Shown one piece after another: positions 9,732 through 19,229 of a stretch of 64,000 bases of DNA. The notes beneath the pieces were generated by a model. The model saw only the letters and a program-made list of their open reading frames with translations. It searched no databases and was not told the DNA's origin. The DNA is from Cupriavidus sp. U2 (GTDB taxonomy: Bacteria > Pseudomonadota > Gammaproteobacteria > Burkholderiales > Burkholderiaceae). The stretch covers positions 11,562 to 75,561 of the forward strand of contig NZ_RCOG02000003.1 of the NCBI RefSeq assembly GCF_009663685.2, written 5' to 3'. The translations under genes were made by a program, and so were the position numbers. How positions within the stretch are numbered: the first letter of the stretch is position 1; every line of letters begins with the position of its first letter.

Positions 9732-10520
9732 ATGAACGTACTGATTGTTTACGCCCACCCCGAGCCCACGTCGCTCAACGGGTCGCTGCGGGATTTCGCG
9801 GTGCAACGGCTCGAAGCCGCCGGGCACCGGGTGCAGGTTTCGGATCTCTATGCGATGCAGTGGAAGGCACCGCTCGATGCCGGCGATACGCTGGAGCGGC
9901 GTCCCGGCGGCGCGCCCTTCCATCCGTCGCTCGATTCGCGCCACGCCTTCGAGAACGGCGTGCAGAGTCCCGATATCGCGGCGGAACAGGAAAAGCTGCG
10001 CTGGGCGGATGCCGTGATCCTGCAGTTCCCGCTCTGGTGGTTCTCGATGCCGGCCATCCTCAAGGGCTGGGTCGAGCGGGTGTACGCCTACGGTTTCGCA
10101 TACGGCGTGGGCGAGCACTCGGACGAGCGCTGGGGCGACCGCTACGGCGAAGGCAATCTGGCCGGCAAGCGGGCGATGCTGGTGGTGACCACGGGCGGCT
10201 GGGAATCGCACTATGGCCCACGCGGCATCAATGGGCCGATGGACGACATCCTGTTCCCGATCCAGCACGGCATCCTGTACTACCCGGGCTTCGACGTGCT
10301 GCCGCCGTTCGTGGTCTATCGCACCAGCCGCATGGATGCGGCGCGCTTCCAGGCCACGACCGATGCACTGGGCGAGCGCCTGGACCAACTGTTCACGGCC
10401 GCGCCCATCGCGTTTCGGCCGCAGAACAGCGGCGCCTACGAGATACCGGCACTGACGCTACGGCCCGATATCGCCCCCGGACAGACCGGCTATGCCGTCC
10501 ATGTGTCCCAAGCGGCCTGA
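9732..10520 (+). CDS. NAD(P)H-dependent oxidoreductase (NQO/flavodoxin-2 fold)
   Basis: This 262-residue flavodoxin-fold protein begins NVLIVYAHPEPTSLNGSL, the FMN/FAD-binding opening of the NQO1/MdaB/KefF family. Further on it has FPLWWFSMPAILKGWVERV, the helix that packs against the flavin and dimer partner. The expected role is two-electron reduction of quinones or related electrophiles in the cytoplasm. It is divergent from a LysR gene that probably regulates it. The Shine-Dalgarno GGAAGG lies 7 bp upstream of the ATG. The C-terminal 40 residues extend beyond the core fold. Confidence 0.88.
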   Translation: MNVLIVYAHPEPTSLNGSLRDFAVQRLEAAGHRVQVSDLYAMQWKAPLDAGDTLERRPGGAPFHPSLDSRHAFENGVQSPDIAAEQEKLRWADAVILQFPLWWFSMPAILKGWVERVYAYGFAYGVGEHSDERWGDRYGEGNLAGKRAMLVVTTGGWESHYGPRGINGPMDDILFPIQHGILYYPGFDVLPPFVVYRTSRMDAARFQATTDALGERLDQLFTAAPIAFRPQNSGAYEIPALTLRPDIAPGQTGYAVHVSQAA

Positions 10521-10558
10521 GAAGCGGAAATCGGGAGAGCCCGGCGGCGGCCCGGGCC

Positions 10559-10708
10559 TCAGCGGTCCCGGGTGACGCTGACGCCGGCATCGACAGTGCC
10601 GTAGGTGGTCACGCTCGATCGCCGCTCTCCGGTGTCGGAAACGGTCGTACACCCCTGGGCCGCAGCCAGAAGCAGCAATAGGCCGAGGGTGCTGAAAATG
10701 ACGCGCAT
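10559..10708 (-). CDS. small lipoprotein (49 aa)
   Basis: Translating the complementary strand gives a 49-residue protein, MRVIFSTLGLLLLLAAAQGC at the start, then a short polar tail containing TTYGTVDAGVSVTR. The hydrophobic segment (3-17) and the cysteine at 20 after AAAQG form a plausible though imperfect lipobox. The mature chain would be only 30 residues, anchored in a membrane. It lies between the oxidoreductase and the small membrane protein gene. No function is assignable. Confidence 0.6.
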   Translation of the reverse strand: MRVIFSTLGLLLLLAAAQGCTTVSDTGERRSSVTTYGTVDAGVSVTRDR

Positions 10709-10753
10709 GGGCCGAGCCTGAATCGTTGCAATGCAGGCTTCGACGTCCGGGTG

Positions 10754-10780
10754 GGCCGGGAAGTTTCACGCCTCCCGGCC
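10754..10780 (-). terminator. possible intrinsic hairpin
   Basis: GGCCGGGA and TCCCGGCC form an 8-bp stem around an 11-nt loop, just past the stop of the membrane protein gene ending at 10801. There is no clear T-run, so termination is only suggested. Confidence 0.35.
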
Positions 10781-10800
10781 GGCCAGCCAGTCCTGCCCGC

Positions 10801-11094
10801 TCAGGCTGCCTGCGCGCCGCGTGCCTCACGCGCCGCCTGGCGGTAGTGGCGTGTGTGACGATACAGCCCGTACAGGCTCGTAGCCGTAAAGCCAAGCTGC
10901 TGGACAAACAGGCCATAGGTACCTGTGACCAGCGCAAAGGCGCTCCACACCAGGTTCGAGCACAGGTAGGCAATCCATCCCCAGCGCGATGCACGGTTGT
11001 GCAGCGCCACCAGGAAGGATCCACTCATGGCCAGGGCGCACCCCGACCATTCGAGTCCAGTCAGCAATTGAGGAATTTGAGCGGCAAGCTCCAT
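10801..11094 (-). CDS. small membrane protein, function unknown
   Basis: This 97-residue protein has three likely membrane helices (about residues 12-30, 36-58 and 60-75) and a basic, Arg/Ala-rich C-terminal tail. The pattern of small polar residues in the helices (LYGLYRHTRHY at the end) recalls single-repeat PnuC/SemiSWEET-like proteins, but I cannot confirm this. The ATG at 11094 has GGAG upstream on the coding strand; the frame continues to 11133 without family support. It is divergent from the DUF3820 gene. Confidence 0.6.
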   Translation of the reverse strand: MELAAQIPQLLTGLEWSGCALAMSGSFLVALHNRASRWGWIAYLCSNLVWSAFALVTGTYGLFVQQLGFTATSLYGLYRHTRHYRQAAREARGAQAA

Positions 11095-11258
11095 GGGGGT
11101 TGTCTCCGGTTTGCGTTCATTTTTTGTATGCAAAACGGAGACTACCGGAAATGGGCGGGATCACGCAAGCGGTATGTCCGCATGTCGGCATTCGTGCTAC
11201 GCGGCGGCCGCCAGATGCGGCGCTACAATGCCCGCTCTTCACCACGGGAAACCGATCC

Positions 11259-11498
11259 ATGCTGCCGGACAGCGAATCGCTACTCCTGCTCGTCACGCGC
11301 GAGATGCCCTTCGGCAAGCACAAGGGCACGCTGATCGCCGACCTGCCGGGTAACTACCTGAACTGGTTTGCGCGCGAGGGCTTTCCGCCCGGCGAGATCG
11401 GCCGGCTGCTGGCGCTGATGCACGAGCTTGACCACAACGGCCTCTCCGACCTGCTGAAGCCGCTGCGCGAGCGCGTGTCCGGCCGGGCGCGGAAATAA
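11259..11498 (+). CDS. DUF3820 family protein
   Basis: This 79-residue protein contains the conserved MPFGKHKGTLIADLP segment, then YLNWFAREGFP and a helical second half. These are the hallmarks of DUF3820 (a putative quorum-sensing-regulated or exonuclease-associated small domain of unknown role). The length equals the whole domain. It ends just before a strong stem-loop shared with convergent opgG. Confidence 0.85.
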   Translation: MLPDSESLLLLVTREMPFGKHKGTLIADLPGNYLNWFAREGFPPGEIGRLLALMHELDHNGLSDLLKPLRERVSGRARK

Positions 11499-11501
11499 CA
11501 T

Positions 11502-11528
11502 GGGCCAGCCGCATGGCTGGCCCTTTGC
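11502..11528. terminator. bidirectional stem-loop terminator
   Basis: GGGCCAGCC-GCAT-GGCTGGCCC is a perfect 9-bp stem with a 4-nt loop followed by TTTG. It sits between two convergent genes, 4 bp after one stop and about 20 bp from the other. Confidence 0.75.
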
Positions 11529-11549
11529 CTTCGATCGTGCCGGCAGCCG

Positions 11550-13166
11550 TTACTTGACGGCCTGGGCCGGCGTCAGCTGGTTGGCGGTACCCGGCGGGAT
11601 CTGGTAGCTCCAGGTCTCGCTGAGCGGCTTGCCGTTGGCCACCAGCGCCTCACGCATTTCCACCACCTTGTTCGGGTCCTTGACCTTGATGCGCAGCGTC
11701 ACCCGATAGCCCTTGGTCACCGGATTCGGCTGCAGCACGTTTTCGATGACCTCGGCGTTGTCGCCCACGCTGAACTGCGCCTGCACCGGCGTATTCGCCG
11801 GCAGCGAGGCCAGCGGGCCGCCCTCGAAGTCGATCACGAAGCCCAGGCTGCCGTCCAGATGGCGGATCAGGTTCTTCTGCGTGATCTCGCCGGCCGTGCG
11901 CAGCGTCTGTTTGACCCACGCCAGGTCCTTGGCGAACATGCCGCGCTCGTCCATGGTCCAGTGGATCGTGTAGTCGGCCTTGATCGGCGTGTCCTTGGGT
12001 GGCAGCTGGTCGGGCGTCCAGAACGACACGATGTTGTCGTTGGTTTCGTCCGGCGTGGGAATTTCCACCAGTTCGACCTTGCCGCGCCCCCAGTCGCCCT
12101 GCGGCTCGATCCACGCGCTGGGGCGCAGGTCGTAGCGGTCCTTCAGATCTTCATAGGACGCGAAGTCGCGGCCGCGCTGCATCAGGCCGAAGCCGCGCGG
12201 ATTGTTCACCTGGAACATGCTCAGTGCGACGTACTTCGGGTTGTTCAGCGGGCGCCACAGCCATTCGCCGTCGCCGGTATGGATCGCCAGGCCGTTCGAG
12301 TCATGCAGCGCCGGGCGGAAATTGTTGGCATCGCGCATTTGCTGCGGGCCGAACAGGAACATGCTGGTCAGCGGCGCAATGCCCACCTTCTTGACCGCGC
12401 CGCGCATGAACACGCGCGCCTGCACCTTCAGCACCGCATCGGCATCGGGCTGCAGTTCGAACCGATAGGCGCCCGTGGCGTTCTGCGAATCGAGCAGCGC
12501 GTAGAACACCAGGCGCTTGTCCTCGGGCTTCGGGCGCTCGATCCAGAACTCGCGGAAGGCCGGGAATTCCTCGGGCTCCGACAGGCCGGTATTGATCGCC
12601 AGGCCGCGCGCGGACAGCCCATACACCTGCCCCTTGCCGATCACGCGGAAATAGCTGGCGCCCAGCACGCTCATCACTTCGTCGAGCTTGTCGGCACGGT
12701 TGATCGGGTACAGCACGCGAAAGCCCGCGTACCCCAGCTTGTTGGTGGCAGCCTTGTCCAGCTTCAGATCGCCGAAGTCAAAGCGGCTGGGTTCGTACTT
12801 GATCTCGTGGATGCGGCTGTCGACGATCTCGTTGATCCGCACCGGCGTGCTGAAATGCATGCCCTGATGGTAGAAGCCGAGCTTGAACGGCGTGCCCTGC
12901 CCCTTCCATTCCACGTTGTCCATCTTCGGCTGGATCTTGATGTAGTCCCCGAACTGCATCTGCGCGAACACGGGCGGCAGGTTGCTGGCCGGCGCTGCAT
13001 AGGGCCGGTCGGCCAGGGTCTTCGCGCGGGCGGTCACGTCGTCGAGCGAAAAGGCGTGCGCCGGCGCGGCGCCGAGCAGGCACGCAGCAACGGCGGCGCC
13101 CGGCAAGGCAAGTTGCAACCTGTTACGAAACGACGCGACGGGGCGGGCGACGAAAGCGGCAAACAC
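11550..13166 (-). CDS. opgG: periplasmic glucan biosynthesis protein (MdoG/OpgG)
   Basis: This 538-residue periplasmic protein of the MdoG family is needed for the beta-1,6 branching or release of osmoregulated periplasmic glucans. A signal peptide ends near residue 38 (AAPAHA), followed by the MdoG N-terminal domain with [14 protein letters not shown] and GDYIKIQ. The mid-chain signature [17 protein letters not shown] is characteristic. I take the GTG at 13166 as start because AGGAGG lies 7 bp before it; the TTG at 13169 is too close. No opgH glycosyltransferase is adjacent, which is unusual but known. It is divergent from a GH3 beta-glucosidase, which may suggest linked glucan metabolism (inference). 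Confidence 0.9.
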   Translation of the reverse strand: MFAAFVARPVASFRNRLQLALPGAAVAACLLGAAPAHAFSLDDVTARAKTLADRPYAAPASNLPPVFAQMQFGDYIKIQPKMDNVEWKGQGTPFKLGFYHQGMHFSTPVRINEIVDSRIHEIKYEPSRFDFGDLKLDKAATNKLGYAGFRVLYPINRADKLDEVMSVLGASYFRVIGKGQVYGLSARGLAINTGLSEPEEFPAFREFWIERPKPEDKRLVFYALLDSQNATGAYRFELQPDADAVLKVQARVFMRGAVKKVGIAPLTSMFLFGPQQMRDANNFRPALHDSNGLAIHTGDGEWLWRPLNNPKYVALSMFQVNNPRGFGLMQRGRDFASYEDLKDRYDLRPSAWIEPQGDWGRGKVELVEIPTPDETNDNIVSFWTPDQLPPKDTPIKADYTIHWTMDERGMFAKDLAWVKQTLRTAGEITQKNLIRHLDGSLGFVIDFEGGPLASLPANTPVQAQFSVGDNAEVIENVLQPNPVTKGYRVTLRIKVKDPNKVVEMREALVANGKPLSETWSYQIPPGTANQLTPAQAVK

Positions 13167-13396
13167 CAATCAACCTCCTGGATTTACATCGGAAAAAAGC
13201 CACACAGCGGCCACAAACCGGCCATTTTAGGCACAGTAAGGCTGTAAACTTGCGGCGCAGTTCAGAAAAATAACCGATTTCTCCTGACGTGCCTGTCAGA
13301 CACGTGGCGACAGCCGGCGAAGCGTCCTTCCCGCATCATGCAGGGCGATGATCCCGGCAGTGCGTCCGCCAGTCCGCCCATCAGAGACAACGAATA

Positions 13397-15721
13397 ATGC
13401 GAATGCTTTCCACGCTGGCCGTTGCCGCCAGCCTTGCCTGCGCGCCCATGTTTGCCGGCGCCGCTGCCGCCGAAACTGCCGCCCCGGTATCGGCCGGCAC
13501 CCCGCCCGCCACCGACCGGCAGGCGTTCGTCGACGGCCTGATCGGCCGGATGACGCTCGACGAGAAAATCGGCCAGTTGCGGCTCATCAGCATCGGGCCA
13601 GAGATGCCCGCCCCGAAGCTGATGGAGGAAATCACGGCTGGACGCGTGGGCGGCACGTTCAACTCCGTCACGCGCAAGGACAACCGCCCGCTGCAGGAAG
13701 CGGCCATGCGCAGCCGCATGAAGATTCCGATCTTCTTTGCCTATGACGTGGTGCACGGCCACCGCACCGTCTTCCCGATCAGCCTGGGCCTGGCGTCGAG
13801 CTGGGACATGGCCGTGGTGGAAAAGGCCGCGCGGATTTCGGGCCTGGAGGCTGCATCGGACAGCCTGGACGCCACCTTCGCGCCGATGGTCGACATCTCG
13901 CGCGACCCGCGCTGGGGCCGCACGTCGGAAGGCTTCGGCGAAGACCCGTTCCTGGTATCCCAATGCGCGCGCGCCAGCGTGAGGGGTTTCCAGGGGACAT
14001 CGCCGGCCAATCCGGACAGCGTGATGGCATTCGTCAAGCATTTCGCGCTGTACGGCGCCGTGGAAGGCGGCCGCGACTACAACACCGTCGACATGAGCCC
14101 GCAGCGCATGTACAACGACTATCTGCCGCCCTACCGCGCCGGCCTGGACGCGGGCGCCGGCGGCGTGATGATCGCGCTGAACTCTGTCAACGGCCAACCG
14201 GCCACGTCCAACAAATGGCTGCTGCGTGACCTGCTGCGCAAGGAATGGGGCTTCAAGGGCGTGACCGTCAGCGACCACGGCGCCATCGACGAACTGCTGC
14301 GCCATGGCGTGGCCACCACGGGCCGCGACGCCGCCCGACTGGCCATCGAGGCCGGCGTGGACATGAGCATGGCCGATACGCGCTACCTGGAGCAGCTGCC
14401 GACGCTGGTCAAGTCCGGCGCGGTGCCGATGTCGCTGATCGATGAAGCCGTACGCGAAGTGCTGACCGCCAAGTACGACATGGGCCTGTTCCAGGACCCG
14501 TTCCGCCGTATCGGCCGCGCTGCCGACGATCCGCCCGATGTCAATGCCGAAAGCCGCCTGCACCGCGCCGAGGCGCGCGAGGCGGCCCGCAAGTCGATGG
14601 TGCTGCTGGAAAACCGCAATCGCACGCTGCCACTGAAGAAGGCCGGCACGGTGGCCGTGATCGGCCCGCTGGCCGATTCGCAGATCGACATGATGGGCAG
14701 CTGGTCGGCCGCCGGCGTGGACAAGCAATCGGTCACGCTGCTGCAGGGCATGCGCGACGCGCTGGCGGGCAAGGGCCAGGTGACGTACGCGCGCGGCGCC
14801 AATATCACCGACGACCCGCGCGTGGTGGGCTACCTGAACTTCCTGAACTGGGACAACCCCGAGGTGGTGCAGGACAAGCGCCCGGACGGCGACATGATCG
14901 AGGAAGCCGTGCGCGTGGCGCGCGGTGCGGACACGGTGGTGGTGGCCGTGGGCGAGACGCGGGGCATGTCGCACGAGGCATCGAGCCGGTCGAGCCTGGG
15001 CCTGCCCGGCAGCCAGCTGGCGCTGCTCAAGGCGCTCAAGAGCACCGGCAAGCCGCTGGTGCTGGTGCTGATGAATGGCCGGCCGCTGACGATCCACTGG
15101 GAAAAGGAGAACGCCGACGCCATTCTGGAGGCCTGGTATCCCGGCACCGAAGGCGGGCATGCCATCGCCGACCTGCTGTTCGGCGACGCCAATCCGTCGG
15201 GCAAGCTGCCGGTCACGTTCCCGCGCTCGCTGGGCCAGATTCCCGCCTACTACAACGCGCTGCGGATCGGCCGGCCGTTCACGCCCGGCAAGGCGCCGAA
15301 CTACACCTCGCAGTACTTCGAAGAGGAATACGGCCCGCTCTACCCGTTCGGCTACGGGCTGAGCTATACCACGTTCAGCATGTCCGACGTGCGGCTGTCG
15401 GGCACCAGGCTGGCGCGCAACGGCCAGCTAACGGCCAGCGTGACCGTGAAGAACACCGGCGACCGTGCCGGCGAAGCCGTCGCGCAACTGTATCTGCAGG
15501 ACGTGATGGCATCGACCGTGCGGCCGGTCAAGGAGCTGAAGGACTTCCGCAAAGTGATGCTGGCACCGGGCGAATCGCGCGTGATCGATTTCCCGATCGG
15601 CGAAGACAAGCTCAAGTTCTACAACGCCAGGCTCGAATATGTGGCCGAACCGGGCGAGTTCAGCGTGCAGGTGGGTTTTGACTCGGCTGCCGTCAAGGAA
15701 GCGAAGTTCACGCTCGAATGA
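13397..15721 (+). CDS. bglX: beta-glucosidase BglX (GH3)
   Basis: This 774-residue periplasmic glycoside hydrolase has a signal peptide ending near residue 27 (GAAAAE). The GH3 N-terminal barrel runs from about 45 to 370, with the nucleophile D293 in GVTVSDHGAIDE. The C-terminal alpha/beta sandwich (about 395-630) is followed by a fibronectin-III-like domain (about 670-770). The length is that of E. coli BglX. It hydrolyses beta-glucosides from the non-reducing end. The divergent placement from opgG makes periplasmic glucan turnover a plausible role. Confidence 0.92.
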   Translation: MRMLSTLAVAASLACAPMFAGAAAAETAAPVSAGTPPATDRQAFVDGLIGRMTLDEKIGQLRLISIGPEMPAPKLMEEITAGRVGGTFNSVTRKDNRPLQEAAMRSRMKIPIFFAYDVVHGHRTVFPISLGLASSWDMAVVEKAARISGLEAASDSLDATFAPMVDISRDPRWGRTSEGFGEDPFLVSQCARASVRGFQGTSPANPDSVMAFVKHFALYGAVEGGRDYNTVDMSPQRMYNDYLPPYRAGLDAGAGGVMIALNSVNGQPATSNKWLLRDLLRKEWGFKGVTVSDHGAIDELLRHGVATTGRDAARLAIEAGVDMSMADTRYLEQLPTLVKSGAVPMSLIDEAVREVLTAKYDMGLFQDPFRRIGRAADDPPDVNAESRLHRAEAREAARKSMVLLENRNRTLPLKKAGTVAVIGPLADSQIDMMGSWSAAGVDKQSVTLLQGMRDALAGKGQVTYARGANITDDPRVVGYLNFLNWDNPEVVQDKRPDGDMIEEAVRVARGADTVVVAVGETRGMSHEASSRSSLGLPGSQLALLKALKSTGKPLVLVLMNGRPLTIHWEKENADAILEAWYPGTEGGHAIADLLFGDANPSGKLPVTFPRSLGQIPAYYNALRIGRPFTPGKAPNYTSQYFEEEYGPLYPFGYGLSYTTFSMSDVRLSGTRLARNGQLTASVTVKNTGDRAGEAVAQLYLQDVMASTVRPVKELKDFRKVMLAPGESRVIDFPIGEDKLKFYNARLEYVAEPGEFSVQVGFDSAAVKEAKFTLE

Positions 15722-15730
15722 TCGATATCC

Positions 15731-15760
15731 ACGCCCCGGCTCCGCACGGGATCGGGGCGT
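15731..15760. terminator. stem-loop between convergent genes
   Basis: ACGCCCCG and CGGGGCGT form an 8-bp stem around a 14-nt loop, 10 bp after the bglX stop and 20 bp from the stop of the convergent small gene. No strong T-run. Confidence 0.5.
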
Positions 15761-15779
15761 CAGACATCGGCAGGAAGAC

Positions 15780-16013
15780 TTATCGGTTGCCGTCCAGCAG
15801 GTCGTTGAGCACGGCGTCGAACGCTGCCTGGGCGTCTTCCAGCGCCTGCAGCGCGGCATCGAAGGTCTGCAAGGCGAGCTTCGACGGCTTGCCGCCACCT
15901 TCCGGCGGATACTGGCTTTGCAGCGCGGTGAAAGCCACCTGCACCTGGCGCGTGGCATTGACCACGCGCTCCATTACCTGCGCCTCCTCGGCGCGCTTCT
16001 GTTCGTCACTCAT
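15780..16013 (-). CDS. small helical protein, function unknown
   Basis: This 77-residue, mostly alpha-helical acidic protein starts MSDEQKRAEEAQVMERVV and ends DAVLNDLLDGNR, with heptad-like spacing in the second half. I placed the start at the ATG at 16013 because the longer frame to 16154 has an unrelated Arg-rich lead. No family recognised. It is convergent with bglX. Confidence 0.55.
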   Translation of the reverse strand: MSDEQKRAEEAQVMERVVNATRQVQVAFTALQSQYPPEGGGKPSKLALQTFDAALQALEDAQAAFDAVLNDLLDGNR

Positions 16014-16181
16014 GCAACAGCCCCTGGTGGCCCTGATGTCGATATGCGACATATCGTACAAGAACTTGCGGGCATCCTGCCGGGTCCAACGCCGCATTGC
16101 CAGAAATTCGGGTAGGCTGGACGGGACATTACTGTCCGTGGCCCCATCCGCCACCGCCCGACGTCACCGTTCAACGCCCCC

Positions 16182-17093
16182 ATGTCATCGTCGTTATTGC
16201 GCAGGACACTGGCCGCCACCCTTGTGACGGCCGGCGGCTTTGCCTGCTATTGGACCTACCTCACCGTCAACCAGGAGCGCCTGCTGTTCGACGCGCGCCG
16301 GCGCCCGCCGCGCGACCTGCCCGACGGCATCGACGCCTATTCGCATCCGGTGCCGGGCGGCCTGTTCCGGGGCTACACCTACCACGCCGACCACGAAGGC
16401 GTGCGCGACCTGCTGTTCTACCTGCCGGGACGCGGCGAGGACGTCCTGGAAACGCTGCAGTTCATGAAATGGCTGCCCGCCGGCATGGGCTTCGCCACCT
16501 TCGACTACCGTGGGCTGGGCCACTCGGACGGCATGCCGTCCGAGGCCGCCGCCGTGGCCGATGCGAGCCAGTTCCTGCTGCATATCCGCCGCGCCTTTCC
16601 GGGTGTGCGCGTGCATGTGGTAGGCCGCTCGCTGGGTACCGGGGTGGCCATCCAGCTGGCCGACCTGCAGGATTTCGAGAGCCTGCAGCTGATCACCCCC
16701 TACGATTCGCTGCTGGAGATCGTGCGCAAACGCTTTCCGCTGGTGCCGCTGCGTCAGCTGATGCGCCATCACTTCGATTCCATCTCCCACTGCAAGAAGG
16801 TCGTGCAGAGCACCAAGGTGCTGCTCGCGGAGCGCGACGACGTGGTGCCGCACGCGTGCTCCGAACGGCTGATGGCCGCGTGGCCCGGCCCGGTGGCGGT
16901 GCAGACCATTGCCGGGGCGGACCATTACACGATCGTCGAATTGCCCGAAACCTGGCTCGCGCTGTGCGAATTTGCCCGCCAGGTGCCGCATCAACCACCT
17001 CCGCCAGTCGAAGAGCCCCGGCGCGCGGCCAAAGCGCCGCCCGCCGACATGACCGATTCCGGTGTGCCGTTGCCGCTTTCCGCAGCACGGTAG
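16182..17093 (+). CDS. alpha/beta hydrolase (BEM46/YfhR-like)
   Basis: This 303-residue protein has an N-terminal membrane anchor (about residues 8-27), then an alpha/beta hydrolase fold with LPGRGED near 81 and the nucleophile S150 in VVGRSLGTG. The acidic member is likely in LLAERDDVVP and the His in AGADHYTIVE. This matches the membrane-anchored BEM46/YfhR/ABHD13 group, whose substrate is unknown. The last 40 residues are Pro/Ala-rich. Its stop is 11 bp before the penicillin-binding protein start, so the two may be co-transcribed. Confidence 0.83.
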   Translation: MSSSLLRRTLAATLVTAGGFACYWTYLTVNQERLLFDARRRPPRDLPDGIDAYSHPVPGGLFRGYTYHADHEGVRDLLFYLPGRGEDVLETLQFMKWLPAGMGFATFDYRGLGHSDGMPSEAAAVADASQFLLHIRRAFPGVRVHVVGRSLGTGVAIQLADLQDFESLQLITPYDSLLEIVRKRFPLVPLRQLMRHHFDSISHCKKVVQSTKVLLAERDDVVPHACSERLMAAWPGPVAVQTIAGADHYTIVELPETWLALCEFARQVPHQPPPPVEEPRRAAKAPPADMTDSGVPLPLSAAR

Positions 17094-17103
17094 AATGCGC
17101 GCC

Positions 17104-19167
17104 ATGAAAAGAATCGTAGTCAAGGCCGCGGCCGTGACCGCTGGCCTGGCCGCTGCCGGTGTGCTGCTGGCCGGTTTTGCCGCCGTGGTCAGCTTGCGGC
17201 AGTTGCCGTCCGTCGACGCACTGCGCGACTATCGCCCCCAGGTGCCGCTGCGTGTCTTCACCCGTGACAACGTGCAGATCGGCGAATTCGGCACCGAGCA
17301 TCGCGAGTTCATCCCGATCGACCGCATGCCGAAGCGGATGTCCGATGCGCTGCTGGCCGCCGAGGACGACCAGTTCTACAGCCATGTCGGCGTGGACGTG
17401 CCGGGCCTGGTACGTGCCGCGCTGGCCAATATTGGCGAAGGCTACGCCCAGGGCGCTTCCACCATCACGATGCAGGTGGCCCGCAATTTCTACCTGTCGC
17501 GCGAGAAGACGCTGTCGCGCAAGTGGTATGAAATCCTGCTGGCCTTCGAGATCGACCGATCGCTACCCAAGGAGCGCATCCTCGAGCTCTACATGAACCA
17601 GGTCTACCTGGGGGAACACGCCTACGGCTTCGGCAGCGCCGCGCAGACCTACTTCGGCAAGCCGCTGGCGCAACTGTCGCTGGCCGAGACGGCCATGCTG
17701 GCGGGGCTGCCCAAGGCCCCCTCGACGATGAATCCGGTGGTCAACCTGCCCCGCGCCAAGCACCGCCAGGAGTACGTGCTCGGCCGCATGCTGGCGCTGG
17801 GCATGATCACGCAGGAGCAGTATCGCGAGGCGCGCAATGCGCAGATCGTGGTCAATCACGATGCCAATGGCCGCTTCGACGGGCACGCCGAATACGTGGC
17901 CGAACTGGCGCGCCAGCTGGCGCATGACCGTTTCGGCGACGAGGCCTATACCCGTGGCATCAACGTCTACACCACGGTGTCGTCGATGCACCAGACGCTG
18001 GCGTATGACGCCGTGCAGGCCGGCATCGAGGGTTACGGCAAGCGGCACGGCGCGGAAAAGGTCGCCACGGCGCTGCCCCAGGCGGCGCTGATCTCGCTGG
18101 ACGCCCGCACCGGCGCCATCGAGGCCATGGTCGGCGGCAGCGACTTCAACGCGAACCGCTACAACCACGCCACGCAGGCGCAGCGCCAGCCGGGGTCGAC
18201 GTTCAAGCCGTTCATCTATTCCGCGGCGCTGGAGCGCGGCATCTCCCCGGGCACGCTGATCAACGACGCGCCGCTCGACAACTCGCCGCGCTGGCAGCCG
18301 GGCAACGACGACGGCCGCTTTGTCGGCCCGATCACGGTCCGCCAGGCACTGGCCGAATCGCGCAACCTGCCGGCCATCCGCACGCTGCAGGCCATCGGCA
18401 TTCCGTATGCGATCGATTTCGCCGGCAAGTTCGGCTTCGCCACCAAGCGCCTGCCGCCGTATCTGCCGATGGCGCTGGGCACGGGCACCACGTCGCCGCT
18501 GCGGCTGGCGGCCGCCTACGGCGTGTTCGCCAACCAGGGCCACCGCGTCGAGCCGTACCTGATCGAGAAGATCACCGACGGAGACGGCCGTGTACTGTTC
18601 GCCGCCGACACGAGCGAGCCGCCGCGCGTGATCTCCGAGCGCAATGCCTTTGTCATGAACAGCCTGCTGCAAAGCGTGGTGGACGAAGGCACGGGCGCCG
18701 GCGTCAAACGCTACCTGCGCCGCGACGACGTCGCCGGCAAGACCGGCACCACGAACGATTCGGTGGACGGCTGGTTCGCAGGCTACGGCGGGCAGGTGGT
18801 CACCGTGGCCTGGATGGGCTTCGACGACAACCGCACGCTGGGCCGCCACGAGTTCGGCGCAACCACGGCACTGCCGATCTGGGCCGCCTATATGGAAGGA
18901 CGCCTGGCGGGCGTCCCCGACGCCAGCTTCGCGACGCCGCCGCAGCTGGCCCAGTTCAACAACGACTGGGCCTACGCCGAAAACGCCGACGGCACGCACG
19001 GCCTGGCGTCGCTGGGCTTCCCGCCGCCACCGGCCGTGCCGGACCTGCCCCCCGATGGCAGCGGACCCGGCGCGCCGGGTGCGCCCATGCCCCCGTCCCC
19101 GACGCCCGCCGCGCTGGACATGCCGGCATCGGCCAGCGCGGCGGGCGCCAGCGGCGCCCCCCTTTGA
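17104..19167 (+). CDS. mrcA: penicillin-binding protein 1A
   Basis: This 687-residue bifunctional peptidoglycan synthase is anchored by one N-terminal helix (about 5-30). The glycosyltransferase domain carries the catalytic EDDQFYSH (E87) and GASTITMQVARN. The transpeptidase domain has S365-T-F-K368 (SxxK), S419-R-N421 (SxN) and K546-T-G (KTG). All three penicillin-binding motifs are intact. The C-terminal about 60 residues are Pro/Gly/Ala-rich. It is slightly shorter than E. coli PBP1A and lacks an evident OB-like insertion. The start at 17104 directly precedes the anchor; the ATG at 17095 is a possible alternative. Confidence 0.9.
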   Translation: MKRIVVKAAAVTAGLAAAGVLLAGFAAVVSLRQLPSVDALRDYRPQVPLRVFTRDNVQIGEFGTEHREFIPIDRMPKRMSDALLAAEDDQFYSHVGVDVPGLVRAALANIGEGYAQGASTITMQVARNFYLSREKTLSRKWYEILLAFEIDRSLPKERILELYMNQVYLGEHAYGFGSAAQTYFGKPLAQLSLAETAMLAGLPKAPSTMNPVVNLPRAKHRQEYVLGRMLALGMITQEQYREARNAQIVVNHDANGRFDGHAEYVAELARQLAHDRFGDEAYTRGINVYTTVSSMHQTLAYDAVQAGIEGYGKRHGAEKVATALPQAALISLDARTGAIEAMVGGSDFNANRYNHATQAQRQPGSTFKPFIYSAALERGISPGTLINDAPLDNSPRWQPGNDDGRFVGPITVRQALAESRNLPAIRTLQAIGIPYAIDFAGKFGFATKRLPPYLPMALGTGTTSPLRLAAAYGVFANQGHRVEPYLIEKITDGDGRVLFAADTSEPPRVISERNAFVMNSLLQSVVDEGTGAGVKRYLRRDDVAGKTGTTNDSVDGWFAGYGGQVVTVAWMGFDDNRTLGRHEFGATTALPIWAAYMEGRLAGVPDASFATPPQLAQFNNDWAYAENADGTHGLASLGFPPPPAVPDLPPDGSGPGAPGAPMPPSPTPAALDMPASASAAGASGAPL

Positions 19168-19229
19168 TCGTCGGTGTCATCCCTCTGACGCCAACCCTTT
19201 TGACACCCCCTTTTGACTCCGTCCTTCTG

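Noticed and set aside
13262..15160. 632-codon frame antisense to bglX
   Set aside because: Composition of a shadow frame; bglX has complete GH3 motifs.
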